Positions 54,544-62,722 of a stretch of 64,000 bases of DNA are shown piece by piece. Where the stretch lies: positions 1 through 64,000 of the forward strand of contig JBCBKU010000010.1 of the NCBI GenBank assembly GCA_038521345.1, given 5' to 3'. The stretch is from JBCBKU01 sp038521345. Lineage in GTDB: Bacteria; Pseudomonadota; Alphaproteobacteria; Rhodobacterales; Rhodobacteraceae. Below the pieces are notes generated by a model. It saw nothing but the letters and a program-made list of their open reading frames with translations, was not told the origin of the DNA and made no database searches. Position 1 is the stretch's first letter, and each line of letters begins with the position of its first letter. Position numbers and translations under genes: made by a program.

Positions 54544-55365
54544 ATGTTTGGCGGACGCAGCGCGACGAATATCGGAGGATCGGCGGTCACCACGACAACG
54601 CTGATCTACCACAACGCTGCACGAAACGTGCGCAAGACGCACCCCAACGCGGTCATGGCAATCGTCATGAACATGGTTCAGGTCCTGATGCTGGTCGCGG
54701 TTTTCTATGTGATGTTCATGCTACTCGGTTTACGCGGCTCGGCCATTCGCGGCGACTTTTTCCTTTATCTTCTGTCCGGCATTTTCATGTTCATCACACA
54801 TGTGAAGTCGGTCAAAGCAGTGTTCAGTTCGGAAGGTCCTGCGTCCCCGATGATGAACCACCTGCCAATGACAACGGCCATCGCCATTTCGTCGTCTGCG
54901 CTGTCGACGCTCTATCTGCAGATCCTGTCAATTCTCGTGATCCTTTTCATCTACGATGCGATTTCTGGACCAATTGAAATCCATCAGCCCGTCTACGCAC
55001 TGGGCATGCTCTTTCTTGCCTGGTTTTCGGGATGTGCGGTCGGCATGGTGTTCCTGGCCCTAAAACCTTGGGCACCTCGGTTCTCACAAACCGCCATGAT
55101 GATCTACCAACGGGCAAACATGATCGCATCGGGGAAGATGTTCGTGGCCAACAGCCTTCCCGGCTTCATGATTGTCTACTTTGATTGGAACCCGCTCTTT
55201 CACATCATTGATCAGACGCGGGGCTATACTTTCATCAACTACTTTCCGCATTTCACTTCGCTGACATACCCAATCATCGTTTCGTTGATCGTTCTGGCCA
55301 TCGGATTGATGGGCGAGTTCTACACCCGAAAGAACGCGTCGATGAGCTGGGAGGCGCGCCGTTGA
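54544..55365 (+). CDS. ABC-2 type permease, polysaccharide-export type (KpsM/Wzm-like)
   Basis: A 273-residue membrane protein with about six hydrophobic segments and the ABC-2 permease architecture (ANMIASGKMFVANSLPGFMIV, then YFDWNPLFHIIDQTRGYTF with the family NPL/HIID pattern). Such permeases export capsule or O-antigen glycans with an ATPase partner, which is not adjacent. It diverges from cysQ and faces the glycan block. Start ATG 54544 was chosen over upstream frame extension. Confidence 0.86.
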   Translation: MFGGRSATNIGGSAVTTTTLIYHNAARNVRKTHPNAVMAIVMNMVQVLMLVAVFYVMFMLLGLRGSAIRGDFFLYLLSGIFMFITHVKSVKAVFSSEGPASPMMNHLPMTTAIAISSSALSTLYLQILSILVILFIYDAISGPIEIHQPVYALGMLFLAWFSGCAVGMVFLALKPWAPRFSQTAMMIYQRANMIASGKMFVANSLPGFMIVYFDWNPLFHIIDQTRGYTFINYFPHFTSLTYPIIVSLIVLAIGLMGEFYTRKNASMSWEARR

Positions 55366-55964
55366 TCCGAACCACGTTCGGGCTTCTCTTACTGGCCACT
55401 TCGGCCCTTGCGGCGGATTTGGACAGTCCGGCGCTTTTTGCCGTCACCAATGTGGAAACTGGCGATGTCTTGAATATCCGAGCGGCCCCGGACGCCTCGT
55501 CCCAAATTCTCGATGGGCTTCAACCCGGCGCCACCGTCGAGGTGACGGCCATGGGCGCCGAAGGTAGGTGGGGGCGGGTGAACACCGATGAAACCTCGGG
55601 TTGGGCTTCGCTCAAGTACCTTGAGCGTCTTCCGGGTGCGGAAACGGGCCTTGGCTATCCGGTGACGGAATGCTTCGGCACCGAACCCTTTTGGTCGCTG
55701 GACCTTGCCAGCGATGTTCCAGTCTTCCAGATCCTCGGAGAGGACGAGGTCACCTTAACGGTTCGAAGAGAAGTGCGGGGTCAAGGGCGGCCCGACCGCC
55801 AGGCGATCATATTCGACCTGACTGAGGGCACAGGCGTTCTGGTCGTGGCAACCCGCACATGTTCGGACGGTATGTCCGATCGCGCCTACGGGCTTGGCGG
55901 GGATCTGGTCCTTGGCGGGCCCTCCGCTCGGATGTTGTCCGGGTGCTGTTCGATCAGCCCCTAG
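55362..55964 (+). CDS. Exported SH3-domain protein
   Basis: A 200-residue protein starting at TTG 55362, overlapping the permease stop (TTGA). It has a signal peptide (TTFGLLLLATSALAAD), a bacterial SH3 domain (about residues 25-85, LNIRAAPDASSQILDGLQ) and a C-terminal segment with CFGTEPFWSLDL and SDGMSDRAYGL, as in a COG3650-like family. Function unknown; it may bind cell-wall material. Shares a CTAG stop with alkB. Confidence 0.82.
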   Translation: MIRTTFGLLLLATSALAADLDSPALFAVTNVETGDVLNIRAAPDASSQILDGLQPGATVEVTAMGAEGRWGRVNTDETSGWASLKYLERLPGAETGLGYPVTECFGTEPFWSLDLASDVPVFQILGEDEVTLTVRREVRGQGRPDRQAIIFDLTEGTGVLVVATRTCSDGMSDRAYGLGGDLVLGGPSARMLSGCCSISP

Positions 55965-56563
55965 CCGGCGACCCTGAGCGTCAGGTTCAATCGCCCGCCC
56001 TGCGCCAGCAGTTCAGATGTGCCCGGATAAATCCGGTCGACCCCGTGATATGCAAGCCGCGCAGGACCGGCCAGAACCACGACATCCCCCGACGCCAGTC
56101 GCTGGCTGAGTGTTTTTCCTCCCCGGCTTGTCCCTCCGATTCGGAACAGCGCCGTGTCGCCAAGTGACACCGACACGACAGGCCAGGTCAGATCGGCTTC
56201 ATCGCGATCCTGGTGAAGGCCCATTCGGGCATCCTGATCGTAAAAGTTCACAAGGCAGCTGTCCGGATCACGGTCCACGCCCGCCACACCGTGCCATATG
56301 CCAAAGACGCTCTTGGGGATCGCTGGCCACGGCTGGCCAGAGGGATGTAACGAATCATAGCGATACCCGTGGCGGTCACTGACCCAACCCAGGTCGCCAG
56401 CTGACGTCATCCGGACGGACAGCTTCTGGCCGCGGCGTGTCTCCGGTCGAAAGAGCGGGGCCTCGGCGACAACGCTGCGGACAGCCTCGACCATCTCTTT
56501 TTGCGCCCTGCGATCTAGCCAGCCGGGGTAGAGCTGCGCGCCATTCAAATCGAGTGAAGTCAC
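55961..56563 (-). CDS. alkB: DNA oxidative demethylase AlkB
   Basis: A 200-residue Fe(II)/2-oxoglutarate dioxygenase. The iron ligands appear as HQD in MGLHQDRDEAD and His in LAYHGVDRI, with the 2-oxoglutarate Arg in RLNLTLRVA. It reverses 1-methyladenine and 3-methylcytosine damage. No ada gene is adjacent. Converges with the SH3 gene. Confidence 0.94.
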   Translation of the reverse strand: MTSLDLNGAQLYPGWLDRRAQKEMVEAVRSVVAEAPLFRPETRRGQKLSVRMTSAGDLGWVSDRHGYRYDSLHPSGQPWPAIPKSVFGIWHGVAGVDRDPDSCLVNFYDQDARMGLHQDRDEADLTWPVVSVSLGDTALFRIGGTSRGGKTLSQRLASGDVVVLAGPARLAYHGVDRIYPGTSELLAQGGRLNLTLRVAG

Positions 56564-56622
56564 TTGGATGCGCGCCCGCCGGGTTCAGGACAAATTCTGG
56601 GTATTTGTCGGGGGCTCTGTGG

Positions 56623-56651
56623 CTTGCAGGGCCAACACCCCCCGCCTATAT
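56623..56651 (+). promoter_or_regulatory. RpoH-type heat-shock promoter of dnaK
   Basis: CTTG at 56623-56626, an 18-bp spacer, then CCTATAT at 56645-56651, close to the alphaproteobacterial sigma-32 consensus (CTTG, 17-18 bp, CYTATNT). It lies about 108 bp upstream of the dnaK start, in a 195-bp gap. Heat-shock control of dnaK is known in the class; the site is read from sequence. Confidence 0.7.
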
Positions 56652-56758
56652 ACCCACGGACGCGGCGCGGGGCCAACCCGCGCTGTTTATCCTGTGGGAT
56701 TGGGCTTGGGTGCCGCAATGGGCCCGGGCCCCAGACATCGCCAAGAGAGGTTATGAGC

Positions 56759-58678
56759 ATGGCCAAAGTCATTGGTATCGACCTGGGGACCACCAACAGC
56801 TGCGTGGCAATCATGGACGGCAGCCAGCCGCGTGTGATCGAGAACGCCGAAGGTGCCCGCACAACACCGTCCATCGTCGCTTTCACAGACAATGAGCGGC
56901 TCGTCGGACAGCCGGCCAAACGTCAGGCCGTCACAAACCCCGAGAACACGATCTTCGCCGTCAAGCGGCTGATCGGGCGTCGGGTAAACGACGCCGAAGT
57001 GACGAAGGACAAGAACATCGTCCCCTACGCCATCGTCGATGGTGGAAACGGAGATGCTTGGGTTGAGGCCAAGGGCGAAACCTATAGCCCCAGCCAGATT
57101 TCGGCTTTCATTCTGCAAAAAATGAAAGAAACCGCCGAAAGCTATCTTGGCGAAGACGTCACTCAGGCGGTGATTACCGTTCCGGCCTATTTCAACGACG
57201 CACAGCGCCAGGCCACCAAAGATGCCGGCAAGATCGCCGGCCTGGAAGTGCTTCGGATCATTAACGAACCGACAGCCGCGGCGCTTGCGTACGGGCTCGA
57301 CAAAAAAGACACCAAGACCATCGCCGTCTACGACCTCGGTGGCGGAACATTCGACATCACGATCCTTGAGATCGATGATGGTCTCTTCGAGGTGAAGTCG
57401 ACCAACGGGGACACGTTCCTTGGCGGCGAAGACTTCGACATGCGGATCGTCAACTACCTTGCAGACGAGTTTAAGAAAGAACACAGCGTCGATCTGACCA
57501 AAGACAAAATGGCGCTTCAGCGTCTGAAAGAGGCGGCGGAGAAGGCCAAGATCGAACTGTCGTCGTCGACGCAGACCGAGATCAACCAGCCGTTTATTTC
57601 GATGGATCCGAACGGCGGCACACCGCTTCACATGGTCATGAAACTGACCCGGGCGAAGCTTGAATCGCTGGTCTCCGATCTGATCAAGAAGTCGATCAAA
57701 CCATGTCAGGCCGCGCTCAAGGACGCGGGCCTGACCACCGGCGATATCGACGAGGTCGTTCTTGTTGGTGGTATGACCCGGATGCCAAAGGTGATCGAAG
57801 AGGTCACTAAGTTCTTTGGCAAGGAGCCCCACAAAGGCGTCAACCCGGACGAGGTTGTTGCCATGGGCGCGGCCATTCAAGCGGGCGTGCTGCAAGGCGA
57901 CGTGAAGGACGTTGTTCTGCTCGACGTCACTCCGCTGTCGCTCGGGATCGAAACGCTGGGCGGTGTCTTCACCCGCCTCATCGACCGCAACACCACGATC
58001 CCGACGAAGAAGAGCCAGATCTTCTCAACCGCGGAGGACAACCAGAACGCAGTCACAATCCGCGTCTTCCAAGGCGAACGAGAGATGGCGGCGGATAACA
58101 AGCTCTTGGGCCAATTCAATCTGGAAGACATTCCGCCCGCGCCGCGTGGTCTCCCGCAGATCGAGGTCACCTTCGACATCGACGCGAACGGCATCGTCTC
58201 GGTTCAGGCCAAGGACAAGGGCACCGGCAAAGAACAGAAGATCACGATCCAGGCATCGGGCGGTCTCTCGGATGACGAGATCGAACAGATGGTTCGGGAC
58301 GCTGAAGCCAATGCCGAGGCAGACAAAGAGCGCAAGGAACTTGTCGAAGCCAAAAACCAGGCGGAGAGCCTGGTCCATTCGACCGAAAAGTCGATGGAAG
58401 AGCATTCGGACAAGGTCGACCCGACGACGATCGAAGCAATCGAGCTCGCCATCGCCAACCTCAAGGAACAGCTTGAAACGGAGGATGCCGGCAAAATCAA
58501 AGGTGGCATCCAGAATGTGACCGAGGCTGCGATGAAACTCGGTGAAGCGATCTACAAGTCCGAGCAGGAGAAGGCCGGAGACGCCGAGCCCGAGGGCGAC
58601 GACGCGCCGCGCGGTGTCGATGACGACATCGTGGACGCCGATTTCGAGGATCTGGACGACGACAAGCGTGCGTCCTGA
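56759..58678 (+). CDS. dnaK: Molecular chaperone DnaK
   Basis: A 639-residue Hsp70. N-terminal ATPase motifs IGIDLGTTNSCVAIM, VPAYFNDAQRQATKDA and DLGGGTFDITILEI; substrate-binding domain from about residue 390; acidic C-terminal tail (EDLDDDK). ATG 56759 gives the usual MAKVIGIDLG start and sits 8 bp after AGAGAGG; an ATG two codons earlier is too close to the ribosome site. Operon with dnaJ. Confidence 0.98.
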   Translation: MAKVIGIDLGTTNSCVAIMDGSQPRVIENAEGARTTPSIVAFTDNERLVGQPAKRQAVTNPENTIFAVKRLIGRRVNDAEVTKDKNIVPYAIVDGGNGDAWVEAKGETYSPSQISAFILQKMKETAESYLGEDVTQAVITVPAYFNDAQRQATKDAGKIAGLEVLRIINEPTAAALAYGLDKKDTKTIAVYDLGGGTFDITILEIDDGLFEVKSTNGDTFLGGEDFDMRIVNYLADEFKKEHSVDLTKDKMALQRLKEAAEKAKIELSSSTQTEINQPFISMDPNGGTPLHMVMKLTRAKLESLVSDLIKKSIKPCQAALKDAGLTTGDIDEVVLVGGMTRMPKVIEEVTKFFGKEPHKGVNPDEVVAMGAAIQAGVLQGDVKDVVLLDVTPLSLGIETLGGVFTRLIDRNTTIPTKKSQIFSTAEDNQNAVTIRVFQGEREMAADNKLLGQFNLEDIPPAPRGLPQIEVTFDIDANGIVSVQAKDKGTGKEQKITIQASGGLSDDEIEQMVRDAEANAEADKERKELVEAKNQAESLVHSTEKSMEEHSDKVDPTTIEAIELAIANLKEQLETEDAGKIKGGIQNVTEAAMKLGEAIYKSEQEKAGDAEPEGDDAPRGVDDDIVDADFEDLDDDKRAS

Positions 58679-58696
58679 TCGCCGTTTCGAACATGA

Positions 58697-58726
58697 GGGG
58701 CCGGTCCTGAGACCAGGGCCGGCCCC
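58697..58726 (+). promoter_or_regulatory. Intergenic hairpin between dnaK and dnaJ
   Basis: A 12-bp stem (GGGGCCGGTCCT with AGGGCCGGCCCC, one G-U pair) around a 6-base loop GAGACC, 18 bp after the dnaK stop and 26 bp before dnaJ. There is no T-run, so it is more likely a processing or stability element, or a partial attenuator that lowers dnaJ expression relative to dnaK. Read from sequence; role inferred. Confidence 0.5.
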
Positions 58727-58752
58727 CGGCGTTCCGCGAGGGTATCTGAGCC

Positions 58753-59907
58753 ATGGCTAAGCGCGATTATTACGAGGTGCTCGGCGTTTCCAAGGGCGCT
58801 TCGGCTGACGAAATCAAGAAGGCTTACCGGTCAAAGGCCAAGCAGCTTCATCCGGACCGGAACTCTGACAACCCTAACGCCGAGGCCGAGTTCAAGGAGG
58901 CCAACGAAGCCTACGAGGTCTTGAAAGACGCAGACAAGAAGGCGGCCTATGATAGGTTCGGACATGCGGCCTTCGACGGCGGCATGGGCGGTGGCGGACC
59001 ACGGCCGGGGTCCGGGGGCTTCGGCGGTCAGGGCGATTTCGCAAGCGCGTTTTCCGATGTCTTCGATGATCTCTTCGGAGACATCATGGGGGGCGGCCGC
59101 GGCGGCCGCCAGCGAGCCTCGCGCGGCTCAGATCTCCGCTACAATCTCCGCGTTTCGCTGGAAGACGCCTATTCCGGGATTCAAAAGTCAATCAAGGTGC
59201 CCACAGCCGTGACCTGCGAGGCCTGCGACGGCACCGGCTCGGAAGACGGCGCAAGCCCGACGGTCTGTCCCACCTGTTCCGGCATGGGCAAGGTCCGCGC
59301 CCAACAGGGCTTTTTTACGGTCGAGCGCACCTGCCCCACCTGTTCGGGTACCGGCCAGATCATCCAGAACCCCTGCAAGGTCTGCGGCGGCGCAGGCCGG
59401 GTCGAGCGCGAGCGGACGCTCTCGGTCAACATCCCCGCAGGCGTGGAAACCGGCACCCGCATCCGCCTGGCGGGCGAGGGTGAGGCGGGCATGCGCGGCG
59501 GGCCTTCAGGCGATCTTTATATCTTCATAGAGGTCGAGGATCATCCACTCTTCGAGCGAGACGGCCAGAGCCTGTTCTGCCGCGTGCCTGTAAGCATGTC
59601 GTCTGCTGCCCTTGGTGGAGACATTGAGGTCCCGACCATTGATGGCGGCCGCAGCCGCGTGAAGATTCCCGCGGGAAGTCAATCAGGACGGCAGATGCGT
59701 CTGCGCGGAAAGGGTATGCCCGGTCTCCGCGGTCAGGGAATGGGAGATATGTTCATCGAGATGGCGGTCGAAACGCCGGTAAACCTGACAAACCGCCAGA
59801 AAGAATTGCTGCGCGAATTCGAGGATCTCTCCAAGACGGACACCAATCCAGAGTCATCTTCGTTCTTCGGGAAGGTCAAATCCTTCTGGGACGGAATGAA
59901 GGGCTAG
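58753..59907 (+). CDS. dnaJ: Molecular chaperone DnaJ
   Basis: A 384-residue type I Hsp40: J-domain with HPD (LHPDRNSDN), Gly/Phe-rich linker, and four zinc repeats CEACDGTG, CPTCSGMG, CPTCSGTG, CKVCGGAG, then the C-terminal substrate domain. It stimulates DnaK ATPase. GAGGG lies upstream of the ATG. Confidence 0.98.
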   Translation: MAKRDYYEVLGVSKGASADEIKKAYRSKAKQLHPDRNSDNPNAEAEFKEANEAYEVLKDADKKAAYDRFGHAAFDGGMGGGGPRPGSGGFGGQGDFASAFSDVFDDLFGDIMGGGRGGRQRASRGSDLRYNLRVSLEDAYSGIQKSIKVPTAVTCEACDGTGSEDGASPTVCPTCSGMGKVRAQQGFFTVERTCPTCSGTGQIIQNPCKVCGGAGRVERERTLSVNIPAGVETGTRIRLAGEGEAGMRGGPSGDLYIFIEVEDHPLFERDGQSLFCRVPVSMSSAALGGDIEVPTIDGGRSRVKIPAGSQSGRQMRLRGKGMPGLRGQGMGDMFIEMAVETPVNLTNRQKELLREFEDLSKTDTNPESSSFFGKVKSFWDGMKG

Positions 59908-59959
59908 CGTCCGGCTCAAGTTAACGTTCTGTTCACCGTAGCGGGGGGAGGGTCGCGGC

Positions 59960-60721
59960 ATGGCCAGCGACCCAAAGCATTTCTCGGAACCGCCCCTACC
60001 GTTTTTCGAAGGGCAGGAGTTTTTTGTGACCGGCTCAAAAGGCCGGCTTCCCTCGTACATCCAGGATCACCGCAAGCGGCTGCGGGAACGGTTCGTGACG
60101 TCGGGCGCAGCCGCGTTGCCGGACTACGAGCTTCTGGAGCTACTTTTGTTTCGATCGATCCCGCGTTGCGACGTGAAACCCGTTGCACGGCGCCTTCTCG
60201 AGACGTTCGGCGACTTCAACCGGGTCCTCGCCGCATCTCTACCCCGCCTGTTGGAGGTCAAAGGCGTTGGCGACGCGGTGGCTGTTGATTTAAAGATTGC
60301 TGAGGCCGCGGCGCACAGAATGGCGCGCGCACGCGTGATCCAGAAGCCGGTGCTTTCAAGCTGGGACGCTGTTCTGGACTACTGTCACACCGCGATGGCC
60401 CATAGCGAAATCGAAGAGCTGCGCGTTCTGTTTCTGGATCGAAAGAATGTGCTGATTGCGGACGAAACGCAGGCCAAAGGTACGGTCGACCACGTACCGG
60501 TCTATCCGCGCGAGGTTGTCAAACGGGCGCTTGAACTCAACGCTTCGGCACTGATTTTGGTCCACAATCACCCTTCGGGCGATCCGACGCCATCAGAGGC
60601 TGATGTCACAATGACGGACCGGATTGTGCGGGGGGCAGAGGCCGTGGGGCTGACCTTGCATGACCACATCATCATCGGAAAGGAATCCGAATTGTCGTTT
60701 CGGGCCCAGGGTTTTCTCTAG
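59960..60721 (+). CDS. radC: RadC-family JAB-domain protein
   Basis: A 253-residue protein with a helix-hairpin-helix region in the N-terminal half (LLEVKGVGDAVAVDLKIAEA) and the JAMM site: ELRVLFLDRKN, VPVYPREVVKRALELNA, then HNHPSGDPTPSEAD. The RadC name is historical and its role in repair is not firmly shown. Starts 52 bp after dnaJ; ends sharing CTAG with the OmpA-fusion gene. Confidence 0.93.
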   Translation: MASDPKHFSEPPLPFFEGQEFFVTGSKGRLPSYIQDHRKRLRERFVTSGAAALPDYELLELLLFRSIPRCDVKPVARRLLETFGDFNRVLAASLPRLLEVKGVGDAVAVDLKIAEAAAHRMARARVIQKPVLSSWDAVLDYCHTAMAHSEIEELRVLFLDRKNVLIADETQAKGTVDHVPVYPREVVKRALELNASALILVHNHPSGDPTPSEADVTMTDRIVRGAEAVGLTLHDHIIIGKESELSFRAQGFL

Positions 60722-62271
60722 CGCAACCAGACTTCAACACGTCGGTTGACGTGCCTTCCCCAGTAGTCTTCGTCACAGGCGAGTGGCATCGCTTCGCCGT
60801 ACCCTTCCGCAACAAACCGTATCCGGGGCAGGTTGCCGGGTCCCGCGGCGTCGCGCACCGCCTCCAGAACAGCCTCGGCCCGCCTCAGAGAAAGCCGCTG
60901 ATTTTCTGACGCACCTCCGACCCCATCACTGAAGCCGGCAAAGACGAGGGTCTGGCCGTTATACGTCCCGCGATCGACCGCGGCAGCGAGCAACCCTATA
61001 TTGGACCTCGATTGCGCATCCAGATCCACGGACCCATCAAGAAACCTAAATGTCGTCGTCAGGCGCTCGGCATCGGTGAGGCCGCCGACCAACCGGCGCA
61101 GATCCGAGACCCCAATCTCCGGACCGGCGTTCTCGATGGCTCGAGCCAGCCGAAGTCCCTGTTCCGACAAGGGAATCCGAAGTGGGGCCTGATCGACGAA
61201 CCCCGCGCGACGCACGACGGGTTGGGCAAAAGGCGATTGCAGATAGTCGAGGAACTGACGGGCGGGACGTGGCACCCGACGACCCTCGGGCACAAAAAGG
61301 AAGTGAGGTTGTGTGAGCGGAAAGTCCTCGGACTTTAGCGACGCGAGACTGGGTTCGGCCACATGACCGCAAGTGCCAACAAGGGCGTGGCGGCGGACCT
61401 GTCTGGTTTTTGAGTAAGGTGCCACAGCGAGAGAGTCTGGGTCCGCCGAAATTGCTTCGAGCAAAGCGTCCCAATCTGGATGCCGAACCACGTCCGATGT
61501 GAGCGATACATCAAAAGGATCGAGGATATGCACCCTCAGAAGCGCGTCGAACTCACCGTTTTCGATGAGGTGAACCGAAATGGGGCGGTCGGCCCCGCCG
61601 AATGCAGTCCAGTTTGTTATGTCACCCGACAAGACGCCAGCAAGGTCGGCCAAGGTGGTCGCCACAACAGGGTTCGATCGCGCGGCAATGCTTGTAAGCG
61701 CATCAAGCGCAAATATACGGGAGGCGCCGGAATCACTGTTTTGGCCAAGACCGATGGTCTCTAGGCTCTCGCGTTCGTCGTCCGTAGGTTCACGAAACGA
61801 CGCCACCGCATCTGCACCCTGCTCCACGAGTTCTGCGAACCCCTCGCCTGCGGGTGTGCGTCGTACTTCGATGGTAAGAATCTCACGGTCCAGATTCGGA
61901 TCTGATAAAGTCACCGCGAAGCCCGTCACGGTGTCGCGCCGCGCAGTTGTGAGGGTCTGACGGGCGGCAAAGGCATCTATCAAAGCTGGAAAAAGAATCT
62001 CTCCGGTGCTGTCCGCCCCGGAAATTGTGAATGTCGGTACAAACGCAGTCGGATCCGGACAGCTCTCACCTGCGCAAGTAACGCGGGAGCCATCAAGCGT
62101 AAGTTCTCCGTACTCGGTGGCCACCCGATAGTATTCGCCATCGAATCCGAGAATCTGACCAGTGACTTCAAGCCCTCCCTCCGTCGCACGAAGGGTAACG
62201 GTCTGCGCCGCTGCGGGGTCTGAGACAACAGTGGCCGACGCGATCAGGCATGCAGTGACGCACGCACGCAT
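60718..62271 (-). CDS. Periplasmic solute-binding domain fused to an OmpA domain
   Basis: A 517-residue exported protein: signal peptide (ACVTACLIASATVVSDPAAAQ), an N-terminal small beta domain (about residues 25-75), a PstS-like periplasmic binding fold (about 80-340, e.g. ISGADSTGEILFPALIDAF) and a C-terminal OmpA domain (about 390-517) with QTLVFAGFSDGVGGASENQRLSLRRAEA and the terminal NRRVEVWL. It would tether a ligand-binding module to peptidoglycan. Ligand unknown. ATG 62271 was chosen as it begins the signal peptide. Confidence 0.87.
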   Translation of the reverse strand: MRACVTACLIASATVVSDPAAAQTVTLRATEGGLEVTGQILGFDGEYYRVATEYGELTLDGSRVTCAGESCPDPTAFVPTFTISGADSTGEILFPALIDAFAARQTLTTARRDTVTGFAVTLSDPNLDREILTIEVRRTPAGEGFAELVEQGADAVASFREPTDDERESLETIGLGQNSDSGASRIFALDALTSIAARSNPVVATTLADLAGVLSGDITNWTAFGGADRPISVHLIENGEFDALLRVHILDPFDVSLTSDVVRHPDWDALLEAISADPDSLAVAPYSKTRQVRRHALVGTCGHVAEPSLASLKSEDFPLTQPHFLFVPEGRRVPRPARQFLDYLQSPFAQPVVRRAGFVDQAPLRIPLSEQGLRLARAIENAGPEIGVSDLRRLVGGLTDAERLTTTFRFLDGSVDLDAQSRSNIGLLAAAVDRGTYNGQTLVFAGFSDGVGGASENQRLSLRRAEAVLEAVRDAAGPGNLPRIRFVAEGYGEAMPLACDEDYWGRHVNRRVEVWLR

Positions 62272-62374
62272 TTGTTTCCCACCCACCGCAGAGTTGACCA
62301 GACGGCTTTATACTTTACCGGCGCTGGGCGCGCTTCAACTGGTGGCAAATTTTTCCGGACGGATGGTTGCCGCT

Positions 62375-62527
62375 TTACGACGTTTCCGCCGATTGCGGGG
62401 CGACATAGGCAACGTCGCCTTTAGAGGCCGCACCCAATGGGACGCCAAGACCAAACTGCATTATGTGCCCAACGGCAAACGCTACCATGAGCGTAACCGC
62501 TGCTGTTACGATGCGCTTCTTCGCCAT
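62375..62527 (-). CDS. Short membrane-anchored peptide, possible fragment
   Basis: A 50-residue ORF with a single hydrophobic segment (IVTAAVTLMVAFAVGHIMQFG) after a basic start (MAKKR), and a short polar tail. Upstream sequence has a possible purine-rich ribosome site. It precedes the OmpA-fusion gene on the same strand by about 100 bp. It could be a real small exported or membrane protein, or the start of a decayed longer gene. Confidence 0.4.
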   Translation of the reverse strand: MAKKRIVTAAVTLMVAFAVGHIMQFGLGVPLGAASKGDVAYVAPQSAETS

Positions 62528-62722
62528 AGTCCAATTCCACCCCAAATTTCCTGTCGGAAAGAACTGACAGAGCATCTGGGCGTGTGTATGGCGACCTGCA
62601 CATCTTGTATCAGAATCAAGAGTAGGAGTTTATCCGGACATCTAGGCGAATACCCCAGATGATGGGTGCGTTATAGGCGAAGCACCCAAGTCACGGCCGT
62701 AAATAGGCCATAATTCAACAGG

